Shown here piece by piece: positions 43,519 through 51,896 of a DNA stretch of 64,000 bases. Source of the DNA: Erythrobacter sp. SG61-1L (GTDB lineage Bacteria > Pseudomonadota > Alphaproteobacteria > Sphingomonadales > Sphingomonadaceae); the NCBI RefSeq assembly GCF_001305965.1, contig NZ_JXQC01000003.1, positions 1,054,001 to 1,118,000 on the forward strand, read 5' to 3'. How positions within the stretch are numbered: the stretch's first letter is position 1; every line of letters begins with the position of its first letter. A model generated the notes under the pieces. The model saw only the letters and a program-made list of their open reading frames with translations, had not been told where the DNA came from and did not search any database. The position numbers and the translations under genes are program-made.

Positions 43519-44363
43519 GCCTGCGCTTCGAAGGAACGGCGAATTACATCGCCACGCAAGATCTGAAGGTCGCCGTGAATGCAGCAGTGCTGCTGCGCCG
43601 CCCCCTGCTGGTGAAGGGGGAGCCGGGCACGGGCAAGACAGTGCTGGCGCATGAAATCGCCCGTGCCATCGACGCCCCGCTGATCGAATGGAACGTGAAG
43701 TCCACCACCAAGGCGCATCAGGGCCTCTACGAGTATGACGCTGTTGCCCGCCTGCGTGACGGTCAGCTGGGCGATCCACGCGTTCACGAGATTTCGAACT
43801 ACATCAAGCGGGGCAAATTGTGGGAAGCCTTCACCTCCCCGCGCCTGCCCGTGCTGCTGATCGACGAGATCGACAAGGCAGATATCGAGTTCCCGAACGA
43901 CCTGCTGCAGGAACTCGATCGCATGAGTTTCGACGTTTACGAAACGCAGGAACGGATCGAGGCGAAGGAACGGCCCATCGTGGTCATCACTTCGAACAAT
44001 GAAAAGGAACTGCCAGACGCCTTCCTGCGCCGCTGCTTCTTCCACTACATCGCCTTTCCCGACCGGGAGACGATGCAGGCCATTATCGACGTCCACTTCC
44101 CCGGCATCCAGCAACGGCTGGTGAAGGAGGCGCTCGATCTGTTCTACGACATTCGCGAAGTGCCGGGGATGAAGAAGAAACCCTCGACCAGCGAGCTACT
44201 GGACTGGCTCAAGCTGCTGCTGAACGAGGATATGCCGCTGGAAGTGCTGCAGAGCCGCGACCCGGCAAAAGCGATCCCCCCGCTCCACGGCGCCCTGCTG
44301 AAGAACGAACAGGACATCATGTTGTTCGAAAGGCTCGCCTTCATGCATCGCCGGGGAAGCTGA
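43515..44363 (+). CDS. MoxR family AAA+ ATPase
   Basis: This 282-residue ATPase has Walker A VKGEPGTGKTVLAHEIA, Walker B VLLIDEIDKADIE and sensor residues in VVITSNNEKELPDAFLRR. MoxR ATPases work with VWA-domain proteins as chaperones for cofactor or complex assembly. Here the usual CoxE-type VWA partner is 4.5 kb further on, at 48851-50032. The gene starts inside the end of the serine hydrolase gene (4 nt overlap). A strong hairpin follows the stop. Confidence 0.94.
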   Translation: MSLRFEGTANYIATQDLKVAVNAAVLLRRPLLVKGEPGTGKTVLAHEIARAIDAPLIEWNVKSTTKAHQGLYEYDAVARLRDGQLGDPRVHEISNYIKRGKLWEAFTSPRLPVLLIDEIDKADIEFPNDLLQELDRMSFDVYETQERIEAKERPIVVITSNNEKELPDAFLRRCFFHYIAFPDRETMQAIIDVHFPGIQQRLVKEALDLFYDIREVPGMKKKPSTSELLDWLKLLLNEDMPLEVLQSRDPAKAIPPLHGALLKNEQDIMLFERLAFMHRRGS

Positions 44364-44384
44364 CGGCAGGTCAGCTTCCCCCGG
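44351..44384. terminator. Strong hairpin between moxR and the LigF-like gene
   Basis: CCGGGGAAGCTGAC (44351-44364) pairs with GTCAGCTTCCCCCGG (44370-44384); one extra C is bulged. The stem of 14 bp includes the moxR stop, and the loop is 5 nt. It would end transcription from both convergent genes. A short pyrimidine tail (GCCTGCTTCCTTACTT) follows on the plus strand. Confidence 0.6.
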
Positions 44385-44395
44385 CGCCTGCTTCC

Positions 44396-45142
44396 TTACT
44401 TCTTTGCGTCTTCGTGCCGGATTTCGCGCGGCACGTCGGCAAACATCTTCTGCGCCGCCGGACGTTCGTTGATCTGTTCGATCCAGCGCAGAAGGCCCGG
44501 CGTGTCTTCCTTGTTCACAAGTTCCGGATAGCCGTGCTGCATACCGTTCGCGATGGCGAAGTTGCAGATGTCGGCCAGCGTATACATGCCCGGCACCAGC
44601 CATTCGTTGTCGCGCAGGTGATCGTCCAGCTTGCGCACCGAATAGGCGATCTTGCGCATTTCCTCGTCCAGCATTTCCTGCGGGAAACCCTCGCGGGCGC
44701 GGCGCCATTTCACCTGCTGCTCCACAACGGGAATGTTCTTCACCTTCTCCTCGAATTCTTCGTCGGAAAGGCCTTTCACCATGTTGCCAACGTAACGGTG
44801 CCAACCGATGGTGGAGACACACCAGCAGAAATATTCGTCCACCCACTTGGTCCACACGCGCATATCGGCACGCTCCCAAGATGTGTCAGGACGCAGCTTC
44901 ACATCGGTGGGCCATTCGTCTTCGAGATATTCGCAGATCACCGTGCTTTCGGTGATGATATGCCCGCGATCTTCCAGCGCCGGCACCTGGCCGCGCGGAT
45001 TGATTTTCTTGAACCAGTCGGAATGGTGTTCGAACTTGCGCGGATCGAGCAGCACCTGCTCGTAATCCAGGCCCTTCTCATGCAGGGTCAGCATCGGCTT
45101 CAGCGAGTTGGCACCAGGGCCAAAGCTGTAGAGTTTGAGCAT
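44396..45142 (-). CDS. ligF: Glutathione S-transferase, LigF (beta-etherase)-like
   Basis: This 248-residue cytoplasmic enzyme has an N-terminal thioredoxin domain (LKLYSFGPGANSLKPMLTL; cis-Pro in GQVPALEDRG; glutathione site TESTVICEYLE) and a helical C-terminal domain (MRVWTKWVDEYFCWCVSTIG, MLDEEMRKI, TLADICNFAIANG). Several blocks are nearly identical, from memory, to LigF of Sphingobium, which cleaves the beta-aryl ether of lignin dimers with glutathione. LigF-type activity is an inference; the partner genes ligD, ligE and ligG are not here. The ATG at 45142 is preferred over 45151. A TonB receptor gene is divergent upstream. Confidence 0.82.
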   Translation of the reverse strand: MLKLYSFGPGANSLKPMLTLHEKGLDYEQVLLDPRKFEHHSDWFKKINPRGQVPALEDRGHIITESTVICEYLEDEWPTDVKLRPDTSWERADMRVWTKWVDEYFCWCVSTIGWHRYVGNMVKGLSDEEFEEKVKNIPVVEQQVKWRRAREGFPQEMLDEEMRKIAYSVRKLDDHLRDNEWLVPGMYTLADICNFAIANGMQHGYPELVNKEDTPGLLRWIEQINERPAAQKMFADVPREIRHEDAKK

Positions 45143-45241
45143 TTCGGGCAATCCTCCTCTTGACCCGGGCGGCTTAGACCCGCCGCCATGGCAAGAGCAA
45201 GCGCCAAGGCGGATAAAGTCAACGAAATGGCGTGAACACCG

Positions 45242-45261
45242 CGCTTCGTCTCAGCGAAGCG
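45242..45261. promoter_or_regulatory. Palindrome in the ligF-like / TonB receptor divergent region
   Basis: CGCTTCG (45242-45248) pairs with CGAAGCG (45255-45261) around a 6-nt spacer. It lies in the 240-nt region between the LigF-like gene and the TonB receptor, about 120 nt from the receptor start. It may be an operator or a leader hairpin. No known binding motif is recognised. Confidence 0.35.
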
Positions 45262-45382
45262 ACGCCAACGGCGAAGTCTTCAAACAGTCATACAACAGAC
45301 GCGAAACTGGAACATCCCGATCCTACCGCGCCTGCGAACCGGGCGCCCCCTCCCGACTCGCCCGAATGAGGGACATAATTCA

Positions 45383-47947
45383 ATGCGTTACAAACTGTTT
45401 GCCGGCGCAAGCGCGGCAGTCCTTGCTGTGTTCAGCGCAAATCATGCTGCAGCGCAAACTGCCCCGGCCGCAGATGCCGACGCGGGCGCAGAAACTGCCA
45501 TCGTGGTCACTGGCCAGCGCGCGCAACAGCTTCGCGCGATCGACGAGAAGCGCGACTCGCTCGCCATTGTCGACATCGCCTCTTCAGACGAACTCGGCCA
45601 GCTTCCGGACAAGAACGTGGCCGAGGCGATCGAACGCCTCCCCGGCGTGGGCGTGCAATACGATCAGGGCGAAGGCCGTTACGTCGCCGTGCGCGGCGTT
45701 CCCTCCAGCCTGAACGGTTATACGCTGAACGGGTTCGAGATCGGCAATCCCGACGGCAACACCCGTTCGCTGCCACTCGACATCCTGTCCGGCCAGTTGC
45801 TCAACCGGGTCGAGGTAATGAAGGTCAAGACGGCCGACCTCACCGGTCAGGGCATCGGCGGCACGATCAACCTCGTCACGCAGACCGCTTTCGACTTCAA
45901 CGATCCCTTCATCGTTCAGGCCAATGCCCAGGTCGGCTATCAGGAACTTCGCGACGAAGATCTGCCGATCAAGGGCGACATCACCGTGGGCGGTCGCTTC
46001 GGTGCCGACGAGGAGTTCGGCATCCTGTTGGGCGCCAGCTATTCAGATCGCACCTTCACCAGCAACGGCATCTATCCCGACGACTGGTATCTTGATGAAG
46101 AGGCAGCGCGAGGCGCGGTGCCGACCAACATCAAATATACGGACTACCGCCTCAAGCGCGAACGACTGGGCTTTTCCGGCTCGCTCGACTGGCGCAGCGG
46201 CGCGACCGAACTGTTCTTCCGCGGTGTCTATTCCAAGTTCTCGGAAGACGAATATCGCCAGCGCTTCCGCCTCGACTTTTCAAATATCGACTGGGATGCG
46301 AATGGCGTGACCGGCATCGCCTCCACCAGCGAGCAGCGGTCCGACCTGCGTCTGGAATATAAGGAGAAGTCGATTCTCTCCTTCATGACCGGCGGCAAGA
46401 CGGAATTCGCAGATAGCTGGACGGCCGATTTCGGCGGCGCCTATACCCGCAATGAGGTGATCGAACCGAACCAGGTGTGGCAGTTCCGCGGCAACCCGGG
46501 CGATGTCGCGGTCGATTTCACCGACAAGCTCTACACTGCCGTCCCGGTGGATGGGTATCTCGATGCATCCGATCTGGGCTTCCGCACCTATACGGCGCAG
46601 GACGAATACGGCCTTGAAGAAACCTGGCAGGGCCGCTTCGACATCACCGGCGAACTGCCCTCCATCGGCATGGACAGCTTCGTTAAGTTCGGGGCGAATA
46701 TCCGTTCGACCGACAAGAGCTTCGATTCCGCCAATGACAGCTATGGCCGTGGCAGCGCGCCGAACCGCTTCACTCTGGCAGACCTCGCTGGCGAGAACGT
46801 CACCGTCTATCCGAAGTCAGGCCATCCCTATCTGATCGCCCCGACCATCGATGAAGACCTGATCCAGGCCTATACGGAAGGCAGGCTCGGCGGTCCGCAA
46901 TTCGTGCTGAACGAGAGCACTTCGCTAGCCAACGACACCCTGTCGGACTTTAACCTGACCGAAGAAGTCTATGCCGGCTATGCCATAGCGAATCTCGACT
47001 TCGGCCAGATCGGCCTGACCGCGGGCCTGCGGGTGGAACACACCAAGCTCGACATCACCGGCTATCTGCTCGAGGGCGGCACCACGGTAGTGCCGACTTC
47101 CGGTTCGCGCGAATATACCGACTGGCTGCCCAGCGTGATCGCCCGCATCAAGCCTGCAGACGACGTGATGCTGCGCCTTGCCTATTCGCGCAGCGTCGGC
47201 CGCCCGCAATATTCGGACCTTTCGCCGGGCGGCTCCGTCACGGTTGAAAGCGAAGACGAAATCGGCGTCAGCAGCGGCAATCCGGCGCTCAAGCCCTATG
47301 TGGCCGACGCGCTGGACGCCACGGCCGAATGGTATTTCGCACCCGGAGGCATGCTGAGCGTGGGTGCCTTCACCAAGTGGATCAAGAACCCGATCTTCAC
47401 CCAGAGCTTCACCGTGAATGACGGCACGTTCCTGGGCGAGACCTATGACGTGATCCACTTCAGCCAGAAGCAGAATGCCGAAAAGGGTGACATCACCGGC
47501 ATCGAATTCGCCTATCAGCAGCAGTTCACCATGCTGCCCGGCCTGCTCTCCGGCTTCGGCGTGAACCTCAACCTGACGCTGATCGACGCGAATTTGACCG
47601 ATCCGGCGCGCGGCGAGATCGACTTCCCCGAACAGTCCAAGCTGCTGTGGGGCGCTCAGCTCTTTTACCAGAAGGGCATCGTCGAAGCTTCGGTAGCCTA
47701 TCACCACACCGGCCGCGCGATGATCTCGGCCGGCGACGAGGAACTGGCCGACCAGTATAATGACGATCTGCGCCGTCTGGACGCCAAGATCTCGCTGGAT
47801 CTGACTGAAAACCTACGTGTCTTCGCTGAAGGCCAGAACCTGACTGACGAGCCGACCCGTCAGTATCAGGGCGGCGTGCGCGACTGGGTCTCCCAGACCG
47901 AGCGTTACGGCCGGACCTTCTTCGTCGGCGCTTCGGTTCGCTTTTAA
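45383..47947 (+). CDS. TonB-dependent receptor, Xanthomonas/Caulobacter type
   Basis: This 854-residue outer-membrane protein has a signal peptide (MRYKLFAGASAAVLAVF ... AAAQ). A plug domain follows, with LPDKNVAEAIERLPGVGVQ and VAVRGVPSSLNGYTLNG. The barrel has YSRSVGRPQYSDLSPGG, and the chain ends in Phe after FVGASVRF. The family transports diverse ligands, often carbohydrates or aromatics, with TonB energy. It is divergent from the LigF-like gene and 7 nt upstream of a propeller-like secreted protein, so ligand capture by that protein is possible. The substrate is not known. Confidence 0.93.
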   Translation: MRYKLFAGASAAVLAVFSANHAAAQTAPAADADAGAETAIVVTGQRAQQLRAIDEKRDSLAIVDIASSDELGQLPDKNVAEAIERLPGVGVQYDQGEGRYVAVRGVPSSLNGYTLNGFEIGNPDGNTRSLPLDILSGQLLNRVEVMKVKTADLTGQGIGGTINLVTQTAFDFNDPFIVQANAQVGYQELRDEDLPIKGDITVGGRFGADEEFGILLGASYSDRTFTSNGIYPDDWYLDEEAARGAVPTNIKYTDYRLKRERLGFSGSLDWRSGATELFFRGVYSKFSEDEYRQRFRLDFSNIDWDANGVTGIASTSEQRSDLRLEYKEKSILSFMTGGKTEFADSWTADFGGAYTRNEVIEPNQVWQFRGNPGDVAVDFTDKLYTAVPVDGYLDASDLGFRTYTAQDEYGLEETWQGRFDITGELPSIGMDSFVKFGANIRSTDKSFDSANDSYGRGSAPNRFTLADLAGENVTVYPKSGHPYLIAPTIDEDLIQAYTEGRLGGPQFVLNESTSLANDTLSDFNLTEEVYAGYAIANLDFGQIGLTAGLRVEHTKLDITGYLLEGGTTVVPTSGSREYTDWLPSVIARIKPADDVMLRLAYSRSVGRPQYSDLSPGGSVTVESEDEIGVSSGNPALKPYVADALDATAEWYFAPGGMLSVGAFTKWIKNPIFTQSFTVNDGTFLGETYDVIHFSQKQNAEKGDITGIEFAYQQQFTMLPGLLSGFGVNLNLTLIDANLTDPARGEIDFPEQSKLLWGAQLFYQKGIVEASVAYHHTGRAMISAGDEELADQYNDDLRRLDAKISLDLTENLRVFAEGQNLTDEPTRQYQGGVRDWVSQTERYGRTFFVGASVRF

Positions 47948-47954
47948 GGTAAGC

Positions 47955-48803
47955 ATGGCACTGCGTCTTCCCCGCAATGCCCTGGCGGCGCTGGCTTCGG
48001 CCGGCGCCGCCCTTTTTGCCTTGCCGCTTCAGGCGGCGGGAGCAGCAGGCATTTCCCCAGAGGCGCCCTCGCCTCCTCCCGCGCCGATCGAGCTGACGAT
48101 CACCGCGCCGGAGGCGGATCAGGGCGTCGCCTCCGATGGCACCTATGTCTATGCGATCGATAATGACCGCATCGGCAAATACGAGATCGCCAGCGGCCGC
48201 AAGGTTGGCGAATGGGCCGGTGAGCCTGCCCTGTTCCCGCACATGAACAGCTGCACCGTCGCGGAAGGCGAGCTTGTCTGCGCCGCGTCGAACTATCCCA
48301 AGGTGCCTCAGACCAGCGCCATCGAGTTCTTCTCGCTCGATCCGGTGAGGCATCTCCGCACGGTCAGCCTGGGCTTCATGCCCGGATCGCTCACCGTGCT
48401 CGACAGGCATGACGGCGCATGGTGGGCCGTCTTCGCCAATTACGACGGCAAGGGCGGCGTGCCCGGCCGCGGCCATCAATATACGATGCTTGCCCGGCTG
48501 GATGAACAGTTCCGCATCGAACAGAGCTGGGCCTTCCCGCCCGAAGTGCTCGCGCGGATGGCGCCCTATAGCTGTTCCGGCATGAGCTGGGGCGACGACG
48601 GGCTGCTTTATGCCAGTGGGCATGATCGGCCGGAAGTTTACGCCCTCGCCCTGCCGGAAGCCGGCAGCACCCTGCGGCTCGTGGCCGTTCATGGAACTGC
48701 GAATGACGGGCAGGCCATAGACTGGGATCCCAAGGTGCCCCGCCGCCTGTGGTCCGTCTCGCGCGAAGGCGGCAAGGTCATCGCCAGCACGATCCAGCCC
48801 TGA
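47955..48803 (+). CDS. Secreted beta-propeller-like protein of unknown function
   Basis: I do not recognise the family. The 282-residue product has a signal peptide (about residues 1-30, ending LPLQAAGA) and a Pro-rich spacer. Repeated beta segments follow (GVASDGTYVYAIDNDRIGKY, LLYASGHDRPEVYALALP, VPRRLWSVSREGGKVIAS), which look like propeller blades. Two Cys pairs may form disulfides. It is 7 nt downstream of the TonB receptor, so they are probably one operon. A phytase-like or ligand-binding role is possible, but no catalytic signature is visible. Confidence 0.7.
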   Translation: MALRLPRNALAALASAGAALFALPLQAAGAAGISPEAPSPPPAPIELTITAPEADQGVASDGTYVYAIDNDRIGKYEIASGRKVGEWAGEPALFPHMNSCTVAEGELVCAASNYPKVPQTSAIEFFSLDPVRHLRTVSLGFMPGSLTVLDRHDGAWWAVFANYDGKGGVPGRGHQYTMLARLDEQFRIEQSWAFPPEVLARMAPYSCSGMSWGDDGLLYASGHDRPEVYALALPEAGSTLRLVAVHGTANDGQAIDWDPKVPRRLWSVSREGGKVIASTIQP

Positions 48804-48850
48804 CACCGCGCGGAGCTTGCGCTCCGCCGGGTTTCGGGCATGGTCCGCCC

Positions 48851-50032
48851 ATGTTCATGGGCTTCATCGAGCAATTGCGCGCGGCAGGCATCCCGGCCTC
48901 GGCCAAGGAACACCTGGTGCTGCTCGAAGCGCTGGACCGGCAGGTCATCGCGAACAGCCCGGAAGAGTTCTATTACCTCGCACGCGCAACTTTCGTAAAA
49001 GACGAAGCCCTGCTCGACCGGTTCGATCTGGTGTTCGAAAAGGTCTTCAAAGGTCTGCTCGCCGATTTCGGCCAGCAGACCGCTGAGGTTCCGGAAGACT
49101 GGCTGAAAGCCGTGGCGCGCCGTTTCCTGTCCGATGAGGAAATGGCCGCAATCGAAGCGCTCGGTTCCTGGGACGAGATCATGGCCGCGCTCAAGCAGCG
49201 GCTTGAGGAACAGCGCGAGCGCCATGAGGGCGGGTCGAAGTGGATCGGCACAGGCGGCACCAGCCCCTTCGGCAATTCAGGCTATAATCCCGAAGGCGTT
49301 CGCATCGGCGGTGAAAGCACGCATGGGCGAGCGATCAAGGTCTGGGAACAGCGCCGCTTCCGCAATCTGGACAGCACGCGCGAACTGGGCACGCGCAACA
49401 TCAAGATCGCCCTGCGCCGCCTGCGTCGTTTCGCCCGGGAAGGCGCAGCGGACGAACTGGACCTCGAAGCCACAATTGACGGCACGGCAAGGCAAGGCTG
49501 GCTCGATATCCGGATGCGGCCGGAACGGCATAATGCGGTGAAGCTGCTGCTGTTCCTGGATGTCGGCGGCTCGATGGACCCACATATCCGCGTCTGCGAG
49601 GAATTGTTCAGCGCCGCGACCAGCGAGTTCAAGAACCTCGAATTCTTCTACTTCCACAATTGCCCCTACGAGGCCGTGTGGAAGGACAATCGCCGCCGTT
49701 GGGATGAACGGAGCGACATGTGGGACATCCTCCACAAATACGGCCAGGACTACAAGGTGGTGTTGGTCGGCGATGCCGCAATGAGCCCCTACGAAATCTC
49801 CCATCCGGGAGGTTCCGTGGAGCATTTCAACCCGGAGGCCGGCGCCGTGTGGCTGGAGCGGATCACGACGACCTATCCAGCCACCATCTGGCTCAATCCG
49901 GTGAAACAGGAATATTGGGACTATTCCCAATCCACCCGAATGATCCGCGATCTGATGGGCGACCGTATGTTTCCCCTCACTCTGGAAGGGCTGGACGATG
50001 CCATGCGGGAACTAAGCCGGAAGCGGAGTTGA
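48851..50032 (+). CDS. CoxE-like VWA domain protein
   Basis: This 393-residue protein has an N-terminal helical region (FIEQLRAAGIPASAKEHLVLLEALD) and a C-terminal von Willebrand A domain. The metal site reads LFLDVGGSMD, with Gly replacing the second Ser of DxSxS, as is common in CoxE-like proteins. Such proteins act with MoxR ATPases, and one is encoded at 43515-44363. I chose the ATG at 48851; an in-frame extension to 48749 lies antisense-like and lacks homology. It has no signal peptide. Confidence 0.88.
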   Translation: MFMGFIEQLRAAGIPASAKEHLVLLEALDRQVIANSPEEFYYLARATFVKDEALLDRFDLVFEKVFKGLLADFGQQTAEVPEDWLKAVARRFLSDEEMAAIEALGSWDEIMAALKQRLEEQRERHEGGSKWIGTGGTSPFGNSGYNPEGVRIGGESTHGRAIKVWEQRRFRNLDSTRELGTRNIKIALRRLRRFAREGAADELDLEATIDGTARQGWLDIRMRPERHNAVKLLLFLDVGGSMDPHIRVCEELFSAATSEFKNLEFFYFHNCPYEAVWKDNRRRWDERSDMWDILHKYGQDYKVVLVGDAAMSPYEISHPGGSVEHFNPEAGAVWLERITTTYPATIWLNPVKQEYWDYSQSTRMIRDLMGDRMFPLTLEGLDDAMRELSRKRS

Positions 50033-50044
50033 TCCCGCGACCGG

Positions 50045-51247
50045 TCAGTAGAGCAACAGTCCGGCAGTCCTATCCCGCCACGCCGCCTCGTCCGGCAAGG
50101 TGAGCGCATCGAGATCGGCAGGCGTCGCGGAGGGATTGTCCACCCATTCGCGGAGTGCCGGGCCACCATTGATCACGTCGATCGCAAGCCGCTCGAACTC
50201 ATATTCATAAGGGAAGTCCCGCCAGATCGGATAGGTCGGGTGGAACCAGCGGATGGCCTTGAACGCCAGCGCCTGCAACCGCCAGGGGCGGAACTTCGCA
50301 TGATCGTAAAACGGCCCTTCGGCATGGACCATCAACGCGTTGCACAATTCACCCTGATGCTTGTGGAAGGTTGGCGTGAACCAACACTCGCGCAGGGCGC
50401 AGCCTTCCATCCAGTGCGGCGCGATCCGTTTCATGCAGGTGTGCACGGCCGCCGCGTCGACATCGGGCGCACCAAATAGCACTTCCAGCGGGCGGGTCGT
50501 GCCTCTGCCCTCGCTCAGAGTTGTGCCTTCCAGCATCACTGTCCCGGCATAGGCCCGGGCCATGTTGAGATTGGCCGCATTGGGGCTGGGGTTGATCCAG
50601 ATGCGCTCTTCCGGCCAGCCAAAGCCCGGCCCTTCTTCCGGCAACCAGCCTTCCATGGCGATGACGCGATAGTCGACGTCGAGCTTGAAGTGGTCCATGA
50701 ACCAGTGGCCAATTTCGCCCAGAGTCAGTCCGTGGCGCATCGGCATGGGTCCAGCGCCGACGAAGCTTTCCTGCCCCGGAAGAAGCAAAGTGCCTTCCAC
50801 GGGACGGCCGGCGGGATTGGGGCGATCAAGCACCCACACCTGCTTGCCTGTGCCACTCGCGGCTTCCAGCAGATAGAGCAGCGTGGTGACGAAGGTGTAG
50901 ATACGGCAGCCCAGATCCTGCAGATCGAACAGGAAGACATCCGCGCTCGCCATCATATCCGGCGTCGGGCGGCGGACCTCGCCATAAAGGCTGAAGATCG
51001 GGATGCCGTATTGGGCATCCAGTTCGTCAGCCGTCTCCACCATATTATCCTGCTTGTCGCCCTTCAGGCCATGCTGAGGGCCAAAGGCGGCGGTGATCGA
51101 GAGGTCGTCCAACGCCATCAGCGCATCGAGCGAATGGACCAGCCCTTCCGTTACCGAAGCGGGGTGGGCAACAAGGGCAACGCGCTTGCCGTGAAGCGGC
51201 TTGCGCAGTTCAGGGTCCGCCAGCAGGCGATCAATGCCGAATTTCAT
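50045..51247 (-). CDS. DUF1343 protein, NamZ-like exo-muramidase candidate
   Basis: This 400-residue protein has the DUF1343 blocks KRVALVAHPASVTEGLVHSL, FGPQHGLKGDKQDNMVE, FDLQDLGCRIYTFVTTL, VLDRPNPAGRPVEGTLL and MPMRHGLTLGEIG. The family includes NamZ, an exo-lytic beta-N-acetylmuramidase that releases MurNAc from peptidoglycan fragments. Unlike secreted NamZ, no signal peptide is visible, so action on imported muropeptides would be cytoplasmic. It overlaps the upstream DOMON-like gene by 4 nt. Confidence 0.85.
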   Translation of the reverse strand: MKFGIDRLLADPELRKPLHGKRVALVAHPASVTEGLVHSLDALMALDDLSITAAFGPQHGLKGDKQDNMVETADELDAQYGIPIFSLYGEVRRPTPDMMASADVFLFDLQDLGCRIYTFVTTLLYLLEAASGTGKQVWVLDRPNPAGRPVEGTLLLPGQESFVGAGPMPMRHGLTLGEIGHWFMDHFKLDVDYRVIAMEGWLPEEGPGFGWPEERIWINPSPNAANLNMARAYAGTVMLEGTTLSEGRGTTRPLEVLFGAPDVDAAAVHTCMKRIAPHWMEGCALRECWFTPTFHKHQGELCNALMVHAEGPFYDHAKFRPWRLQALAFKAIRWFHPTYPIWRDFPYEYEFERLAIDVINGGPALREWVDNPSATPADLDALTLPDEAAWRDRTAGLLLY

Positions 51248-51792
51248 GCTGCCGGAGGTGGCTCAAGCGTGGCGGCAAAGCAAGCGGGATGGTGGAAGTC
51301 TGGCTTCCCATCCGGATGAGCAAGGGCCCAATAGGAAATGCGGCCACCTTCTTCCTCGATCACGGCGCTCAACCCCAATGCGGCAGGAAGCGGCGGAAGC
51401 CCGCCTACTGGAACCGCGGCGTCGAAGATCGCCAGTTGCTCACCCTTGCGCATGGTGCACTCCGGCTCACGCGGAAAAGGGCGCTCTGCCATGCCTTCGC
51501 GATAGGCGCTGAAATCATAGGCCGCCCAGCGTTCGGAGGGGGAGAGGTTCAGTTCAACGTAGCCCTCGCCGCCTTCAGGCTTGAGGAAAGCCTCGAAGCA
51601 AGTCGTCTTCCAAAGTCCGTCCGCCCTGCCCTTGCCGCCAAAGGCCGGGACAACCAATTGTCCTGCGCCCTCGATCCTCCAGCGCAATCTGAGCCAGTTT
51701 TCATCGATCCCGATAACGCGGGCCTCGATACTTCGGATCGCGGCAGGCGGATGATCGGGATGGGCATGGAGCGAAAGGGGGGCGCTGATCAT
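51244..51792 (-). CDS. DOMON-like domain protein
   Basis: This 182-residue protein matches the DOMON-like family common in sphingomonads and cyanobacteria. It has VPAFGGKGRADGLWKTTCFEAF (in part, DGLWKTTCFEAFLKP), then YVELNLSPSERWAAYDFSAYREGM. The domain is a beta sandwich that may bind haem or sugars in relatives. No signal peptide is visible. It overlaps the NamZ-like gene and is probably in the same operon; this pairing is of unknown meaning. Confidence 0.82.
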   Translation of the reverse strand: MISAPLSLHAHPDHPPAAIRSIEARVIGIDENWLRLRWRIEGAGQLVVPAFGGKGRADGLWKTTCFEAFLKPEGGEGYVELNLSPSERWAAYDFSAYREGMAERPFPREPECTMRKGEQLAIFDAAVPVGGLPPLPAALGLSAVIEEEGGRISYWALAHPDGKPDFHHPACFAATLEPPPAA

Positions 51793-51896
51793 CCCAATCG
51801 CGCTAAATTAAGCCATGCGCTTGGGCAAGCGGGCGGAACGGGTTTGTTTGCCGCACCGTCGCGTGCTACGCGCCCAGCCCGCAAGAAGAGGACACC

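Noticed and set aside
45275-45310. PhoB box before the TonB receptor (CAGTCATACAACAGAC).
   Set aside because: Only one half-site resembles the PhoB consensus and the 11-bp direct-repeat spacing is not met.
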